Below, piece by piece: positions 38,752 to 52,200 of a stretch of 64,000 nt of DNA. The notes under the pieces were generated by a model that saw nothing but the letters and a program-made list of their open reading frames with translations, did no database searches and was not told where the DNA came from. The stretch is from assembly GCA_013397115.1 (NCBI GenBank), contig VWZW01000986.1, forward strand, positions 77,890-141,889, in the 5' to 3' direction. The stretch comes from Edolisoma coerulescens. Taxonomy: Eukaryota > Chordata > Aves > Passeriformes > Campephagidae. The position numbers and the translations under genes were made by a program. Within the stretch, counting starts at the first letter, position 1. Each line of letters starts with the position of its first letter.

Positions 38752-40575
38752 CTGTTGCCTCTCCTGACAGCTAGGGAATTCACTCTGACTTCGGCAAAGC
38801 TCAGGCTTAGCATCCATAATCTTCTGTGAGTGGTCTTAGTACAGAACTATTGCACAGGTGGGAAACTATTACCATCTTTCCTCATTTTAAAAATCTAGTC
38901 CTTTATTATCCCAGATATTTTTACTTTCTATGTGTTCACAAACAGAAAGCGTTGGAGTGTTTATCTTGTTCATCTTGGAAATAACTCTCTTTGACCAAAG
39001 AGCTGAAAATACTTTTTCCAGTTGACCCTACAAGAGACAGTCACTGGCTGAAGTCAGAGAGCGAAAGTGTTGCTGTGTATGAAATACGCCTCACCAGCTC
39101 CACCATATCATATCGAGAACTCTCTGCTTTTGCACCCTTTATTCTAGGCTGCTTTCATAGTGAGCATCCTGGTTTTGTGGTCTGATTGCTTGAGACATAT
39201 AATTTCAATTAACTGCAGCATCCCAGAACGAAATATATTCTATGTGCCTTTTTAATGCTTGCAATGGCAAAAGCACTTTGCTTTGCTTCTGGGAGGTATC
39301 CTGAAAACTGGGAATTAATGAATGGATCAAATCCTTGCAAGAGGTCAAATTTTGTCCAAACAAATTGGCATTAATAATCATAAATGTCATACTAACACTA
39401 CTTGGGTCCTGCTGTGCTATGTGATATGTGCATGTAATAATAGAAAATATGATAGTATTTCAGTTCCCCCCATTTTCCAGCAACACAGAGAGCTGTTTAT
39501 TTGAAATCAATCTTACTGAACATGAAATCTTTGATAGCTGAGGCAGTTTCTTTGTGCGTATGCAGCAGACTCACATAACCAGTATTTTATCATCAGTGTG
39601 AGATTTAAGGTAAGTCTGACTGTCACAGTTAAATAGTTTGAAATGTTTACAAGAGGTTTTGCTCTGAAGTGTAGCCCAGAAGGCTGGGGATTTGTTGCCC
39701 TTTCTGCAGGTGCTGGCGGGGTTACCGCTGCCAGCATTTGGCTGCTGTGAGGTTATTTGCCATTTGATACGTCTGTTCACTGTGGCTTCCTGCCTCTGAG
39801 AGGCATTAAATAATCTGCATAACCCCCAAATCCTTGCTTCTTAGCATAATGTGTTGTGGGAGGGTTTGTCCTGTATCCATATGGTATTCCTGGTTATGTC
39901 TAATTAGACAGATTATCTAAATGTAATTGTTATAGCTGTATTAGAACAGACTTATTACAGATTTATAAAACCAGTTGAGAATTGAGCAAGCAGTGCAGAT
40001 CCCCTTAGCTGGATTTTTATCACCCTGGTAAGGATTATATGTCCTTCTAGGTTACGTATTTGGGGAGGGTGATTATTACTGCCATATCTGTCAGCAGTGG
40101 TGCAGTGCTTTGATAAAAGGCTATTCTGTTCACAGTCAAATGACTAAGAAGTTATTTTTGGCTTTGTTTATGGAAAAAAAGACATTTTGTGAGATTATAG
40201 TTGGAGTCTGTGGGGCAAAAAAGATGAATATTTTCTTGCCATCATAGCTTAGAGAGAAGCAGACAGAAGGAGGATCTCTGAGATCTTCAGTCAGTGTGGG
40301 GAGCTGGTGCTCTGGTTTGAAGACGTTAAGTGGCCATATGCAAATCCGCATCGTGCTTGTGCATGGCTTAAAATTAACTCCTTTTACATCCTGGTCCATG
40401 TGAGGATGAAGCATCATGTTGGAAGCTTGAGTGCTTCAACCATCATTATTGTTTGACAGCATTATAGGATTGTTCCTCCTCAACTAATTTCCAGCTGAAT
40501 TGAGATTGTGTCAGGAATGAGGACTCCTCACTCTAGACAGAAAGTTTAGTGGGATTAACAGTTCTGATAATACAA

Positions 40576-40588
40576 TTTTTTTTTTTTT
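40576..40588. repeat. Poly(T), 13 bases
   Basis: Homopolymer seen directly. Confidence 0.85.
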
Positions 40589-40820
40589 AGTTTAGTCTTT
40601 GGCTACAGAAGTGAGATGTTTTTGTGCAAAAATGGTCTTAGGAAAACAAAATTATGTGGGAGAAAATACAATGTCAGACAGAAAGCTGGACTTGATGGAG
40701 TACAAGAGGAATATAGTTTGCCCAAATTCTATTTCAGGAATAGCTGATAGAGTCAGAATCATACATGCAAAGGGGGCTAAGGCTTATCCTCATTTTCTCG
40801 TAGCCTCTTAACATAATACC

Positions 40821-40871
40821 TGGAAATACCCACTACGTTAATACCCAATACATTAATGGAAATACCCACTA
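40821..40871. repeat. Degenerate 15-base minisatellite
   Basis: TGGAAATACCCACTA occurs exactly at 40821-40835 and again at 40857-40871. Between them AATACCCACTACGTT (40825-40839) is followed directly by AATACCCAATACATT, matching at 12 of 15 positions. This reads as about three units of a small tandem repeat. Confidence 0.75.
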
Positions 40872-42456
40872 AGAAAAATACAATTTGTGTCAAGAGAGTG
40901 TCTTCAGCTTTTCCCATTTTTCAGTAAACTTAATTTTATTCTGAAGTTAAAACTTTTTAGCATTTAAATAAACTTCAGAAAAAAAAGTGGCTTGCATTTT
41001 CACAGCAAATTGAGTTCAATTTTTTATCTGGTTAGTACATTTTTCTCTATACATAGTAGAGTTCCTTATGCATAGACTGGAAGAATGTTGTGCTTATTTT
41101 CATAACCTTTTTTGACATCACCCTGGTTCCATGAGGAATCACTCTTTTTCTTCTGTGGTTGATACTGAATGTGTGTTTGGCTCTGACTGAAATACAAGAT
41201 GGTCAGCCAGGGAGGTCTTCTTCCAGAAAACAACTCTGTTTCTGGGGACAAAAGGTGATGAAATGCTAAGTGAGACAAATTTAGAATGACCAGGTCTTGT
41301 GTGGCTCAGGACCAAGTACAGAATCTGCTGTCTCACACAGAGCTTGGCCGTTGTGACCCAATTTGCCTACTTTTATTTTAGGGCTGTTTTAAAAAGCAGG
41401 TGATTCCTGACACCAGCAACTACAGAGAAACTGTTGTATGGCTTCTTGGCATTGACCAGTACAATTCTGGAAAGCTAGGAAGGGGTAGGATTCATATCAC
41501 ACATATCACACTGCCATCTTTTTCGGGAGGTAAATATAATATGTTTATGTGTTCTTGTGTGTAACGTTTGAGTCAGTTTTCTCTACTTTATTCTAGTAAG
41601 GGTTTTTTTTTTCTTCAAGGCAGTACATCCTGTTTAAAATTATAACACATCAGTCAATATTTACTATTATACACTCTTTATATTTTAATTCAAAAATTTC
41701 TAAGTGCTAAAAATTTTAGGGCCAGAATGTTAGACATACTACCAAATGTGAAAACTTTTGGCTTAACCTCTCTGTAGTAGTCTCTAGTGTGTTCTGTGCA
41801 TAAAGAAATAGTATTTTTGGCTTGCTTGGTTCAAGAACTACAGAGATTCATGTGGAACTGAAATGCGGTTGCATTCTGTCCAGGTTTACATATAAAAACA
41901 AGTCTCTCAATTTTAAACTCCTTATATATATGATCATCAGGACTTTTAGCTCATTTAGCTGAAAATATGACTTCTTTTTGATTTGTAAATAATTTTCCTA
42001 ACCTGGAGATAATTATGGGGAGGGAGGATACTGTATATGTATGAATCCAGAAGTCTCATAAATGTACACAACTCTTTTTGGAACATTATTTTCCATATTT
42101 TGTGATTCTAGTTTTCATCTGAATTCAGTTTGACACAAAGTAGCTTCAAATTTGTTTTATAAATTAAAATGCAAACCATCAGCACATGAATACATTTTCT
42201 GATGTAAAGCTCTGTAGATATATTTTCATTTATATCTAGTATCTGTGTGTGTGTGTAAATATGTATAATTTTTGTAGCCGTCTAGTTAGCAACAAGTAGT
42301 AAGAAAAATTTGTGGCTAATTGGAAACCAACAGGTTTTAGTAGGTAACAATTAAGACAATAGATCTTTCATTATGAAACAAAATGAAAGAGCAAATTTCG
42401 AAGAAAGTATTTTAATAAAATGGAATAAAAGCTTTCTAGTCATTCAAAATAATATT

Positions 42457-42482
42457 TTCAGTTATTAAATTCAGTTATTAAA
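42457..42482. repeat. Exact 13-base tandem duplication
   Basis: TTCAGTTATTAAA is present twice without a spacer. It looks like a recent slippage or duplication event. Confidence 0.9.
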
Positions 42483-45311
42483 TTGATCCACAAGTGTTTT
42501 ATAACCATTAAACTTTCTTTCTAACATGTCAGGAAAACATTTAGATTAAAAATAAGAGCATTTAATGGGATATTGAAACTGTTCCATAACTGGCTTTCCT
42601 GAAAAGTAATTGTTTCAAAAGCATCATAAACAAAATCCATTTTGCTTTTGGATAAGCTCAGATCTTTCTAGCTTTTTTTCATTGACTGAGCATGAGACTC
42701 TTTCGATAAGAGGTAAATAGCACCAGGAAGACAAAAGTGTTTTCTTCACCTCCTGTGCAATTTGGCTCAGACCTCTAGGGAGAGAGGGAGAACAAAATAT
42801 TTCCTCTTTTTTACACAGGTTGATTTGTGCCCACGGTATGAGTTAGTATCATGAGATAGGGAGACTGCACTGAATCCAGTCTAGGCTATTTTCCAATAAA
42901 CTGCTTTCTTAGCAGGGGTAGCACTGGCAGAAGCTCGAGTTTAAAGGAACAACAAAAAGGAAGCTGTTCAGTGGTCTAAAACAAACTTTCAAAGAAGCAG
43001 GTCAAAGCCGGAAATGTTTGCATAGAAAAGAAGCATCTCCCCCGTGGAAGCTGAGTATGCCTTCAATCCATCAGTTCACACTGGAAAAAGTTTGCCTTAG
43101 ACTTACCTGTTCATATTAAGAGTCCAGAACTTGTAGATGTAAACATGTCTTCTGTGCATCTCTGGTGTGTTTCTAAGGTATTCTATAATCAGTTTCTTTC
43201 TGTTCATAGATACAAACATATTGCATTGATTTCCATCCACTCAGATTTTAATAACACTGCACCAGAGTGCAGTGTTACCACCAGAGATGTAGCGTAGAGA
43301 AGTTGGTCCTTGCACCACTGCTTTTACAGTCTGCACCTGTAGCAGACGTCCTGTCCTAGCTGCCCTGGGATTTTCTTCAGGTTTATGGGATACAGTTTTA
43401 TATAGTATGTAACACTGTAAGTGTTAGTTTGGGGTCTTGTCAGGGGCTTGCAATCAAATTTACAGAAATATGTTTATCTATTACATACATTTGTCTGTCA
43501 CGTAGACAAATCAATTGTTCCAATCAAGAGCAAAATAAATTGGTATTCACCAAAAATCAGTTGGAAGGTCAATCAGAAGCACAAATTTTCTTCTGATTAG
43601 GGGAAATACTTTTCAAGAATAGTATTTTAGAAGCAGACTCAGTAGAAAATAGAAATTTACAGTATTAAGTTAAAAAACCACTGGTCATTCTTTTCATGAA
43701 CTAGCCTTATGGAATCAGCCTAGGGTCTTAGCTACTCTAATTCACAATCTTCCAGGGTAAGCCAGTACTGGATTCTTAAAGGAAGAATGAAGGAGCCAAC
43801 ATCCTCCCTGATTTCTCCCCTAGTAACCACCTTGACTTATGTCGAGATAACAAACGGTTCAGGGCTTTCTAAACCGGAAGCTGAATCCTTTCTGCTTGTG
43901 CTCAGTAGAACCAAAGCATTTTTCACTGCATTCTTTCCCTCTACATCCCTAATTTCTGAACCAGGAGAAGTATTAAATGTTATCTTTTCACTTCATGATT
44001 GTGTAGACATCCCTTCATTAGTAATATTTTTCCCCACCCTAAAGACCCATAGCTGTTATCATACAGTATTGTGTCATCTTTCCTTGTTCTTTTTCTACAC
44101 AAGAAGAAATATGTATCTTCATATCTGAATTTTTAGAAGTGGGTGTTGATTAGATTTCACAGGGGAAAAGTGCACCAGGCTACGAGAGCGAGTATTTCTT
44201 GCTAATCACAAGTGGGTAGAAATATAGCTCACTAATTTTATCCTAATGCACTTCAGAGAGAAGAAATCCAAGCAGTTTAAATAAAAGCATCACATGTCCT
44301 CCATTATTTGCTTGTGGAAACAGTAATACACAGTAGATGGTATTGCAAACATGAACTGGTCCTTTTTTTCCGTTGAAATCAGCGTCACTTGATTAATTTC
44401 AGTAGAAGGAGGTTATGCCAAAATGGTAAATATTGTGTGTGCATTATTCCAAGACTTGTGAAACAAATAACTGCATGTCCTGATTCTATTTTTATAAATG
44501 CAAATTGGAATAAAAAAGAGCAGTTAATATTTCTGCTGAGCAATGTTGACCTGTGCATGCTTGGTCAGTAATTGCAGTGCTGCTCACTGACTAAAGCTAT
44601 TTCCTCTAGACAAAACAATTTTTAAATTATGTTATATTTTTCCAGGTACTTTTGATAACTATTAATATGAAACTCCTGTCTTTCAAACTAACTCTTCTCA
44701 ACAAAAAACCAAAGCCAAGACAAAATTATGGGTCTGGCAGTTATCTTCAGTTGTTTGCCATGATTATCTGAAGTATAAGAAGTATCCAGAATGAGAATGA
44801 ATAGAAATGGCTTTTCTGGAGTTGTGGCTTGTTTTGAAATTCCCATGTCCCATATATATACGGTCAGGAATGTATTTATATCATCCTTGTAAGCCAGTTA
44901 AAAGAATAATATCCATTTGGGCTTTGAGTTTATATTTCAAGAGGATTTCAGAAGAGATACCAGGCTTTCTGTTTCCTGAGGTGAACCCATGCTGACTCTG
45001 GCTTTGGAGTGGGCATTATGTCCCCTGGCATTAGAGACTGTGCTGTGCTATGGATATGTCATGGAAGGCAGTCATCCTGTGCTCCTTTAAATAGCCAGTG
45101 GGAAGAAATAGGTATTTGGGTGGAGTTCACCTGGCCTGATTTAGACCTTAAGTTTCTAATGACATGAACTGTTGAAGCTTTTTTTCTCCCTTCTCGGCAG
45201 AGGGTGAAAGAGCAGAGGAGGCTGCTGTCCTGCTGAAGTTCTTTATTCCAGAGTCTCATAGTTTTCTCAAGGTAGAGTTCAAAGGGAATACATGATAATG
45301 CCAAGCAGGAA

Positions 45312-45326
45312 CAGCAGCAGCAGCAG
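45312..45326. repeat. (CAG)5 trinucleotide repeat
   Basis: Five perfect CAG units, followed by GAGG. On the minus strand it gives a cysteine run inside an open frame of 128 codons (45059-45445) with no recognised family. Confidence 0.85.
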
Positions 45327-46628
45327 GAGGCAAAACAGCAAGTAAAAAACAGCTGCTTCTTCTTTTCTAAACTTACAGAATTGTAGATTATATTTGTTAA
45401 TTGACCAATAAGATTGACGCACAATTCTAGTTTTTCTTTTTTCAACCTGTCCTGGTCTAATAGTCATAAATCTTACACAATTATTACATAGGTATTACAC
45501 AAACTTGCGTATATAGTTTCTATCAGCCCTTATTGTTTATGTGAACACTCTATTTAAAAAATGTGAACAGTATAGTTCCACCTATGTTTTGTCTAGAGTA
45601 AATTCTGTAAAAGGGTAGCATTGCTGCAGTAAGAACTGTGTTTAAGGTCTCTTTTGCTGCAGCTTTTCAATGTTTAAAGCACTTAGCATATATTTCTACT
45701 AAAAGTTGAAAATCTGCATTTCTATTTCACTTTGGTGTGACTTCATGTATCTCAGCTTATCCAAAGGTTTTAATTCAACCCCTGTACTTTGGCTTTCCTC
45801 TGGGCCTGGGTCCAGAGGAGCTCTCATTCCAACAATGAACTGTCTAATTAGTTTCAGCTTTTCTACATGGTTTTTATGGGATAGGTGACACGGTGGACAG
45901 TATCCATCTTTTGTCAGATGAATCCCATGCTGTGTGCTGCTGTCATGTGGAGTTCATTATACCACTGCACTGCCTTGCTATTGGCTCATTCTGCCTTACA
46001 CAAAACATAATTGTAGCAAATCCATTGTCATCAGAGGAGCGCGGGGTTTTTTCCTCATTCTCGGGGATTTTGCTTCAGGTGATCCAAATCAAGCAAAGGT
46101 CTCATTCCCAGCCTTGGCAGAAGATAATCAAAATCTTTTCCACTTTCACTTATTTATGGAGACTCACATGTTGTTTCTGCAGAAAGCGCCACTGCTCTGC
46201 AAGTCGGCAGGCAGAGTCTCAGATAACTCTTAGATGAGTTGTTTTGTCTTTTTCCTTTGCCATAGGACCCATTTTTAATTCAGTGTTCATGCTGCTTGGT
46301 CACAGGACTACTTTGTCTAAACGCAGCAAATACAGCGCACATAGGTCTCACTGCAGAGGAAGGGTGAGATACACCACTTGTGTGTGTGTGTACACAGATG
46401 TGTCTCAGACACAGTAGACTTAAAACTTTTGTCATTGTTTCTAGTGTTTGTAATTAGACTGTGTGGTTTCTTCTTATTTAAATTTGGTCAGGATTGTATC
46501 ATCTACATTCTTGAGGCTTCTCCCAAGTGCTTCTTGAAATGCAACACTGTTGCTTCTATTTTTTAAGTGAGCAACTAGCATGTCACTTTTTAGGGGTTTT
46601 TCCCCCCGTCATGTGACATAGCAAATTT

Positions 46629-46643
46629 AAAAAAAAAAAAAAA
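46629..46643. repeat. Poly(A), 15 bases
   Basis: Homopolymer seen directly, with no adjacent element recognised. Confidence 0.85.
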
Positions 46644-49243
46644 CAAATCTCACTTAGACATTTGAACTCTGCAAATGAAAGCAGGCCATTTGTTGAACAG
46701 TTTTCAGGCTTAAGAGCCGCCTTTTTACATTTGCTTTCCAGTTGACCCTTTAGTCCTATTTTGAGTTACCAGATGAAAACAAGGTTTCCCTTCAAAGGTT
46801 TGTTGCCGGGGTAACTGGCACTGACACCAAAAGATGAATACTCTAACTGCTTAGGATAATGCCTGCTTTGTGAGCTAAATAAAGAGCTAAATTGCAGAGA
46901 AGGATGTTGGATAAATGTGAATTATCAAGGGAGAAAAACGAAGATTATTAGTGTTACGGAATTCAGACAGGATTACTGCCTTTTGCACCAGTAATGGGTG
47001 CATACGCAAATCATATGCTGGCTCCTGGCTCTCTCAGTCCCACTGATCCATTGAATGGTGCTGGTACTTTTACCTCTGCCTTGATAATATATAGGGCTGT
47101 GGAAGTGAGAGGCAGGAAGCTGGAATATTACACAGGAATGATGGCTACTGTGTTTGCAAGAAGTTTAGGATTTTGAGCTTGAGGTTGAGAGGCTTAGCTG
47201 CTGCTGGGGGAGTTACTGCTGGAATTCAGAATTTCTCAGCAAAACTCATGCATAGTTTCTGTTAATGATGTAAATGTAAATGAGGGAGAAAAACTTATCT
47301 GTATCTAATATTGTATAATGGAAGGAATTGTTTGTTTTGATATTTGATTCAAATGTGGAAGCAGTCGCAGTTCCTGTCATCTGATAAAGCTGATGATGCT
47401 TCTGAGGGTTATGGCAGAAGGAAGCTTTCAAAATTGTTCAATGATAATACTGGACAATATCATCAGAACTTGCTGTCTACTGATGTTGCTGTATTTGAGC
47501 AAAACGATGAAAACAAATAATTTAATATCAAAAGTTGTAAGCTCTTGGTTTCTTACAGTTAGTTAGTGCACTGAATAATTTCTCAGCCACCGGGAGTTAC
47601 ACTATATAGTTACATACAGATGCAATTTTCACAAACTATGTTTCATGTGATTTAACTCTAAGAAATACAGAAAAAGTTGGGGTATGGACCTCTGTAAGTG
47701 ACGCAGTGGGCTGAGCAGTTAAGACTCTTCCTTATAAATCAGTTTTCTGCTGTGATCCAGTAGCTTGTTCATCAGATTTGTTCTGAAGATACAAACAAAC
47801 CAGTTCTTCTTCTCCAAGCCAGTGCACTGCTAATTTTACCAAAGAAAACAAATACAGTTGTTTGATTAGCCGTAGACCAAAACCGCTAAGATGGCTCAGA
47901 CTGCATTTGTGCTGGAGCTTACATTTACATTGGAGATCTCTTTGCTGCTCTCTGCAAAGGCTGTCAACACCTGTCACAGTTCTGTAAGAAAAAAGATTTC
48001 TGCAGGTTGGCAGCAAGAAAGCCAGCAAAGTGCTGCTTTCAGTTTCCATGAGCTTTTATCGTTATAAACCCTTTCCACTCTGGAGGCAATAAAGAAGAGT
48101 CACACCATGCACCATAGAAGCATGACCCAAAGATGGCTCTGCCCGTGATACATCAGTGAAATGCTGTGCCTGAGTCCCCCCACCAGAAGTCAAAAAATGG
48201 AGCAGGAATAAGTCTTTTCAAATATCCTATTACTGTTTTTTGTAGGCCCTGTAGCATTCTGCTTTGTTTTGAGTACTTATTGGGGTTGTGAAGTAAGGGT
48301 CCAGCCTTCAGCATGTTCACTGCATCAGTGGTGTCGCATAACACAGGATTTAGGGTGCTTGAGCCCAGGTGGGTTCTATTTTTAGCAACGGTGTGATTTA
48401 ATGAAATTAATTTGCTGTATTTTAGATAAGAAAAATAGCTTTGCATAACTAAAAAATATACTAAGAATTAACTTAAGGATATACTTGATACTGTTACCTA
48501 TCCAGTGCTCCAGTGGGTTTCTGTGGTTACTCTGAAGTCACCAGCCATGCTTTTCATGGACAACAGAATATATAGTTTTCCTCTGTGAACTTCACTTGCA
48601 ATTTGTGCTCATCAGAACAGAGCTGAAATTCTCCACCTACAAAACCATCTGATAGATTGGAAATGTCTACCTTTAAGAAAAGCAAAACACACCATTCTAT
48701 GCCATGTACCACACAGAATAGTAGAAGATATTCCTGGCTTGTTTCCTGTGAAAACCATCTCAGAATCAGAGCCCCTGCTGTGGAAGTTAATGCCAGAAGA
48801 GACCAGGTGAAGCCTCTGACTGACTGTTTCTCATTTCTAACTGCTACATGATTTTGCACAGCAGGCTTTCCAGGGAAGTTCCGGGATTTACAGCTAAATG
48901 AATATACTTACACTTAAAAAATATACTAACCAGGTGTAAGTAAAAATTCGTAATTCACACAGGACTTTACACCTTATTCATCCAAGTAATGATACTATTT
49001 GGGATGATGAAATAAAATTTCGAAAATGAGTGATAACTGCAGAAAGTCAGCTTTCTGGACTTTCCGTGGACTGCTGTGAAATTGTAGTAATCATCCAGAA
49101 TCCTCTACCAGTTTTTGCAGTACAGACAAAGCTTTAGTCATTGCTGTTTAAACTCTTCTTTATTCTTGTGCACACTGAAAAGTTGACTTAGTTTGTAGCT
49201 TCATTAAAAACATCATTATAGAATGCTTTCAATATAAAAGAGT

Positions 49244-49262
49244 CTCCTCCAAAAAGGAGGAG
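49244..49262. repeat. Short perfect hairpin
   Basis: CTCCTCC and GGAGGAG are exact reverse complements around an AAAAA loop. Seven base pairs only; no downstream T run or gene context suggests a function. Confidence 0.7.
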
Positions 49263-52200
49263 TCCATGTCAAAAACGTTAAACTTTTTTTCTGACATTTT
49301 TATTTGGATCTTGTCTTTGTAAATTATGAACCACAGATAATTCCCCCAACTGTAAAGTTACATCAAATGTCTGTGGATTTCATGAAGGGACGTTGATTTC
49401 TTTTTCTTTCAGTTGTCAGCATGTTTATAATGTACTGAAATACTGGATAATTATTGTAGTTCAATGTACTGTCAATGTTTAGTGAAAACAATTCCAAACA
49501 GGCGGCTATTTTCTTGATATTATCAGTGCAATTTGCCTATATAGGCTTTCTTATTCACTTTATATTTAAAAAACCCCATAGTTATTTGTAATTCTAATTT
49601 TGTATTCTTCCCACTAATTTTTTTTTTACTTCAATGAACACTCTCTTTCATTTTAACCATACAGTTCCTTAAGCTCTGCTTAACAGCTTTTTGGAAAGGA
49701 AGACTCCTAAAATAGTAAACAAAAAACCCTATATGCATGAAACATGAACTGTGACACTATTTTATTTCTATTTTTTACACTCTTTTACCACAGAGGTTTC
49801 AAGGTCCTAAGTAACAATTAAGATTATCTATAGCTGTACAATTAGCAATGACCATGCATGACGAATACCTCACTGAAGGCATACCTGGTTGAACTAACTG
49901 AACCTTGCAGAAGGATGTTCTATCGTTAGAAATAGACATCTAACTTGAAGCTTGAATTTCTTCATTGCTGGTTTTTATGCTTTTGCTTTTGTGCCACCCA
50001 TGTTTCTTGTCTCTCCTCCCTCACTGTCCCCCATGTATCCATACATACGGATTATACTCTCTTTGGCTTGTTTTTTGCTGTGCCAGAGCAGCCATTTGCT
50101 CTTACCCTGCTCATAGACCAGGTTCTTGGGTTTTGCTTGAAAAAAATTGACTGGATTTCCCTATTGTGTGCCAGATAAACTTCTCACCTATGCCTCTTGC
50201 AGCTTACTTTTCTGTCTCAATGGGGGATGCTACTCGGGCTCTTAATTGCTCCATCTCTAAGGACATACACAAGGCCACATTGGTCAGACCAAAGATGCAT
50301 TACCTGTGATTGCCAGAGTGCACAGGGATGGAAAGGTGATGTCCTGCTATGCTCCAGTGAATTGTAGCAGTGCTCAGTAGGGAGCTGCACTGACGAATGC
50401 TCTAATTGTACTTCAAGGCTCTTTGTACTTTGACATTCAATTCTCTTCCAGCATTCAGTTCTTCAGCTTGATGGTGCTTTTTGTCAGCACTTACCTCTCT
50501 GAAAGTGCTGGACATGGTATTTCTTTCAATGAGTGTTTCTTCTAGATTAGTCCTTAAGAGTTCGGGAGTTGAATAGTAGAAATTTCAATTTATTATGGGG
50601 TAAAAATGTATGCTTCTGATTATTTAAATATTCATGCAAGAATGTTGAACTCAAGGATTCAATCTAGTGGATGTTAGTGGTAAATTTTGTAGCTTGATGC
50701 TGATTTATATTTGAGTAAGTCCAAAAGAATTTTGTATGCATTAAGTTCAGTGTGGGTTTATAATGATATTAGTGACAAAAGTGGGTGTTAAAGGACATGT
50801 GTTAAGTCATCATCAGTGTGCTGATAAAACATGAGCAAAATAAATTATTTTAAGACTATCACTATTAATGCAGCTTTTGAAATGGGATTATTTGTTGATC
50901 TATTGCATGTGATCAATAAGGTGGGCTCACTTTACCAGTCAGAAGTTGGATATCTGCATTTAAGATACCTACCTTAGTGTCAGCAAGACTGCATCTAAAG
51001 CTTGTATGTAAACCTATGGTGAGAACCACAGGCACCTTGAGAGGCAGAAATGTCATAGCTATCATCTTTGATATTCATTTTAAGACATGATAAAATGCTC
51101 TTTTCAGGCACCCAACTCTTTCACTTAGGTATGAGACAAACCAATTTGACTGTCCTATTTCCTGATATACATGTGTGTGTGTAGCAGGAGATGGGGAGTG
51201 GGCTTGGATTGACGCAAGGGCAACAAGAGAAGCAACATTTTCCTTAAAGACCTGATGAAGCCTCCTTGAAGTAGAAAACCTGTTGAGATTTTTATAAAAT
51301 ACAATTCCACGTAAGGTGATGATGGCAGTCTCCTTTAAGGAATTGTTGAGGAGCTTTTATACCAGAGTATAAGTGAGTGTAGTAAATTAATTCCAATTAG
51401 CTGTCCTAGAGATGCTAAAATAATCAGTGATTCATACTTATTTATGCAGACATCTTAGACAGTTGGAAACAGTGCAGGACAGCCACATGAACTTTTCCTT
51501 CTCTTACAATTTATTCATGCTTTGTATTGGATGAAGATTTTTTATATATACTGAAGACTAATTTTTTGAATCAAAATATTTAAAACACAGGACAGATAAT
51601 GTGTATGGGCTGTACAAACCAGAAAAAGATGATTTCACTATAGTGAATATTGAAAATTTGGAATTGAAAATGCATAAAAACCCTTTGTCATATTTTTTCA
51701 GTTTTGATAATGTAGCTTTTAAAAATGGTTTAGTATTAGAAGTTTAGCAATGGAATGCCTTTTTCTATTTATTAATAGTAATTTTTCCATATTCACAGTA
51801 AGAAAATGCTTCTAGAAATTAGTGCTGGGGTTTTGGAGAGTTTTTCGGTATTGCATGGACTTTATTGCTTGGAATCTTTGCATACAAACACTAGTATGGC
51901 ATAATTGCCGTAGAAATAAAAGTTCAGTAAAGTTTTTTGGTAGGTAAACAGCATCCTATTACAGAAAGTCATGTAATGGTATATGTGAGTATATTTGCAA
52001 ATTACTATACAAACAGTTTACTGCATATATTAGCTTGGGAGACGATTCCCTGGAATCATGAGTCATTGCCCCTATTTGTGGTTCCTCATAATTTTGTGAG
52101 TTATTAGAATTTCACTTTCCCTTTAAGAAAATTGCATTTTGCAAAAATCAGAAATGCTAAACAGCATTAAGAAGCCTTATTTAGAGGAAAAATTGCTGAT

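Noticed and set aside
44930..45010. Possible extra CR1 fragment (GAGGTGAACCCATGCTGACT resembles part of the CR1 reverse-transcriptase complement)
   Set aside because: Only about 20 bases look similar and no further CR1 blocks follow in order, so chance cannot be excluded.
45059..45445. 128-codon minus-strand frame with a cysteine run
   Set aside because: The cysteines come from the (CAG)5 repeat read on the other strand; no family and no splice context.
50270..50340. GGTCAGACCAAAG, reminiscent of an old interspersed amniote repeat
   Set aside because: A single 13-base string without supporting flanks; I cannot name the family with certainty.
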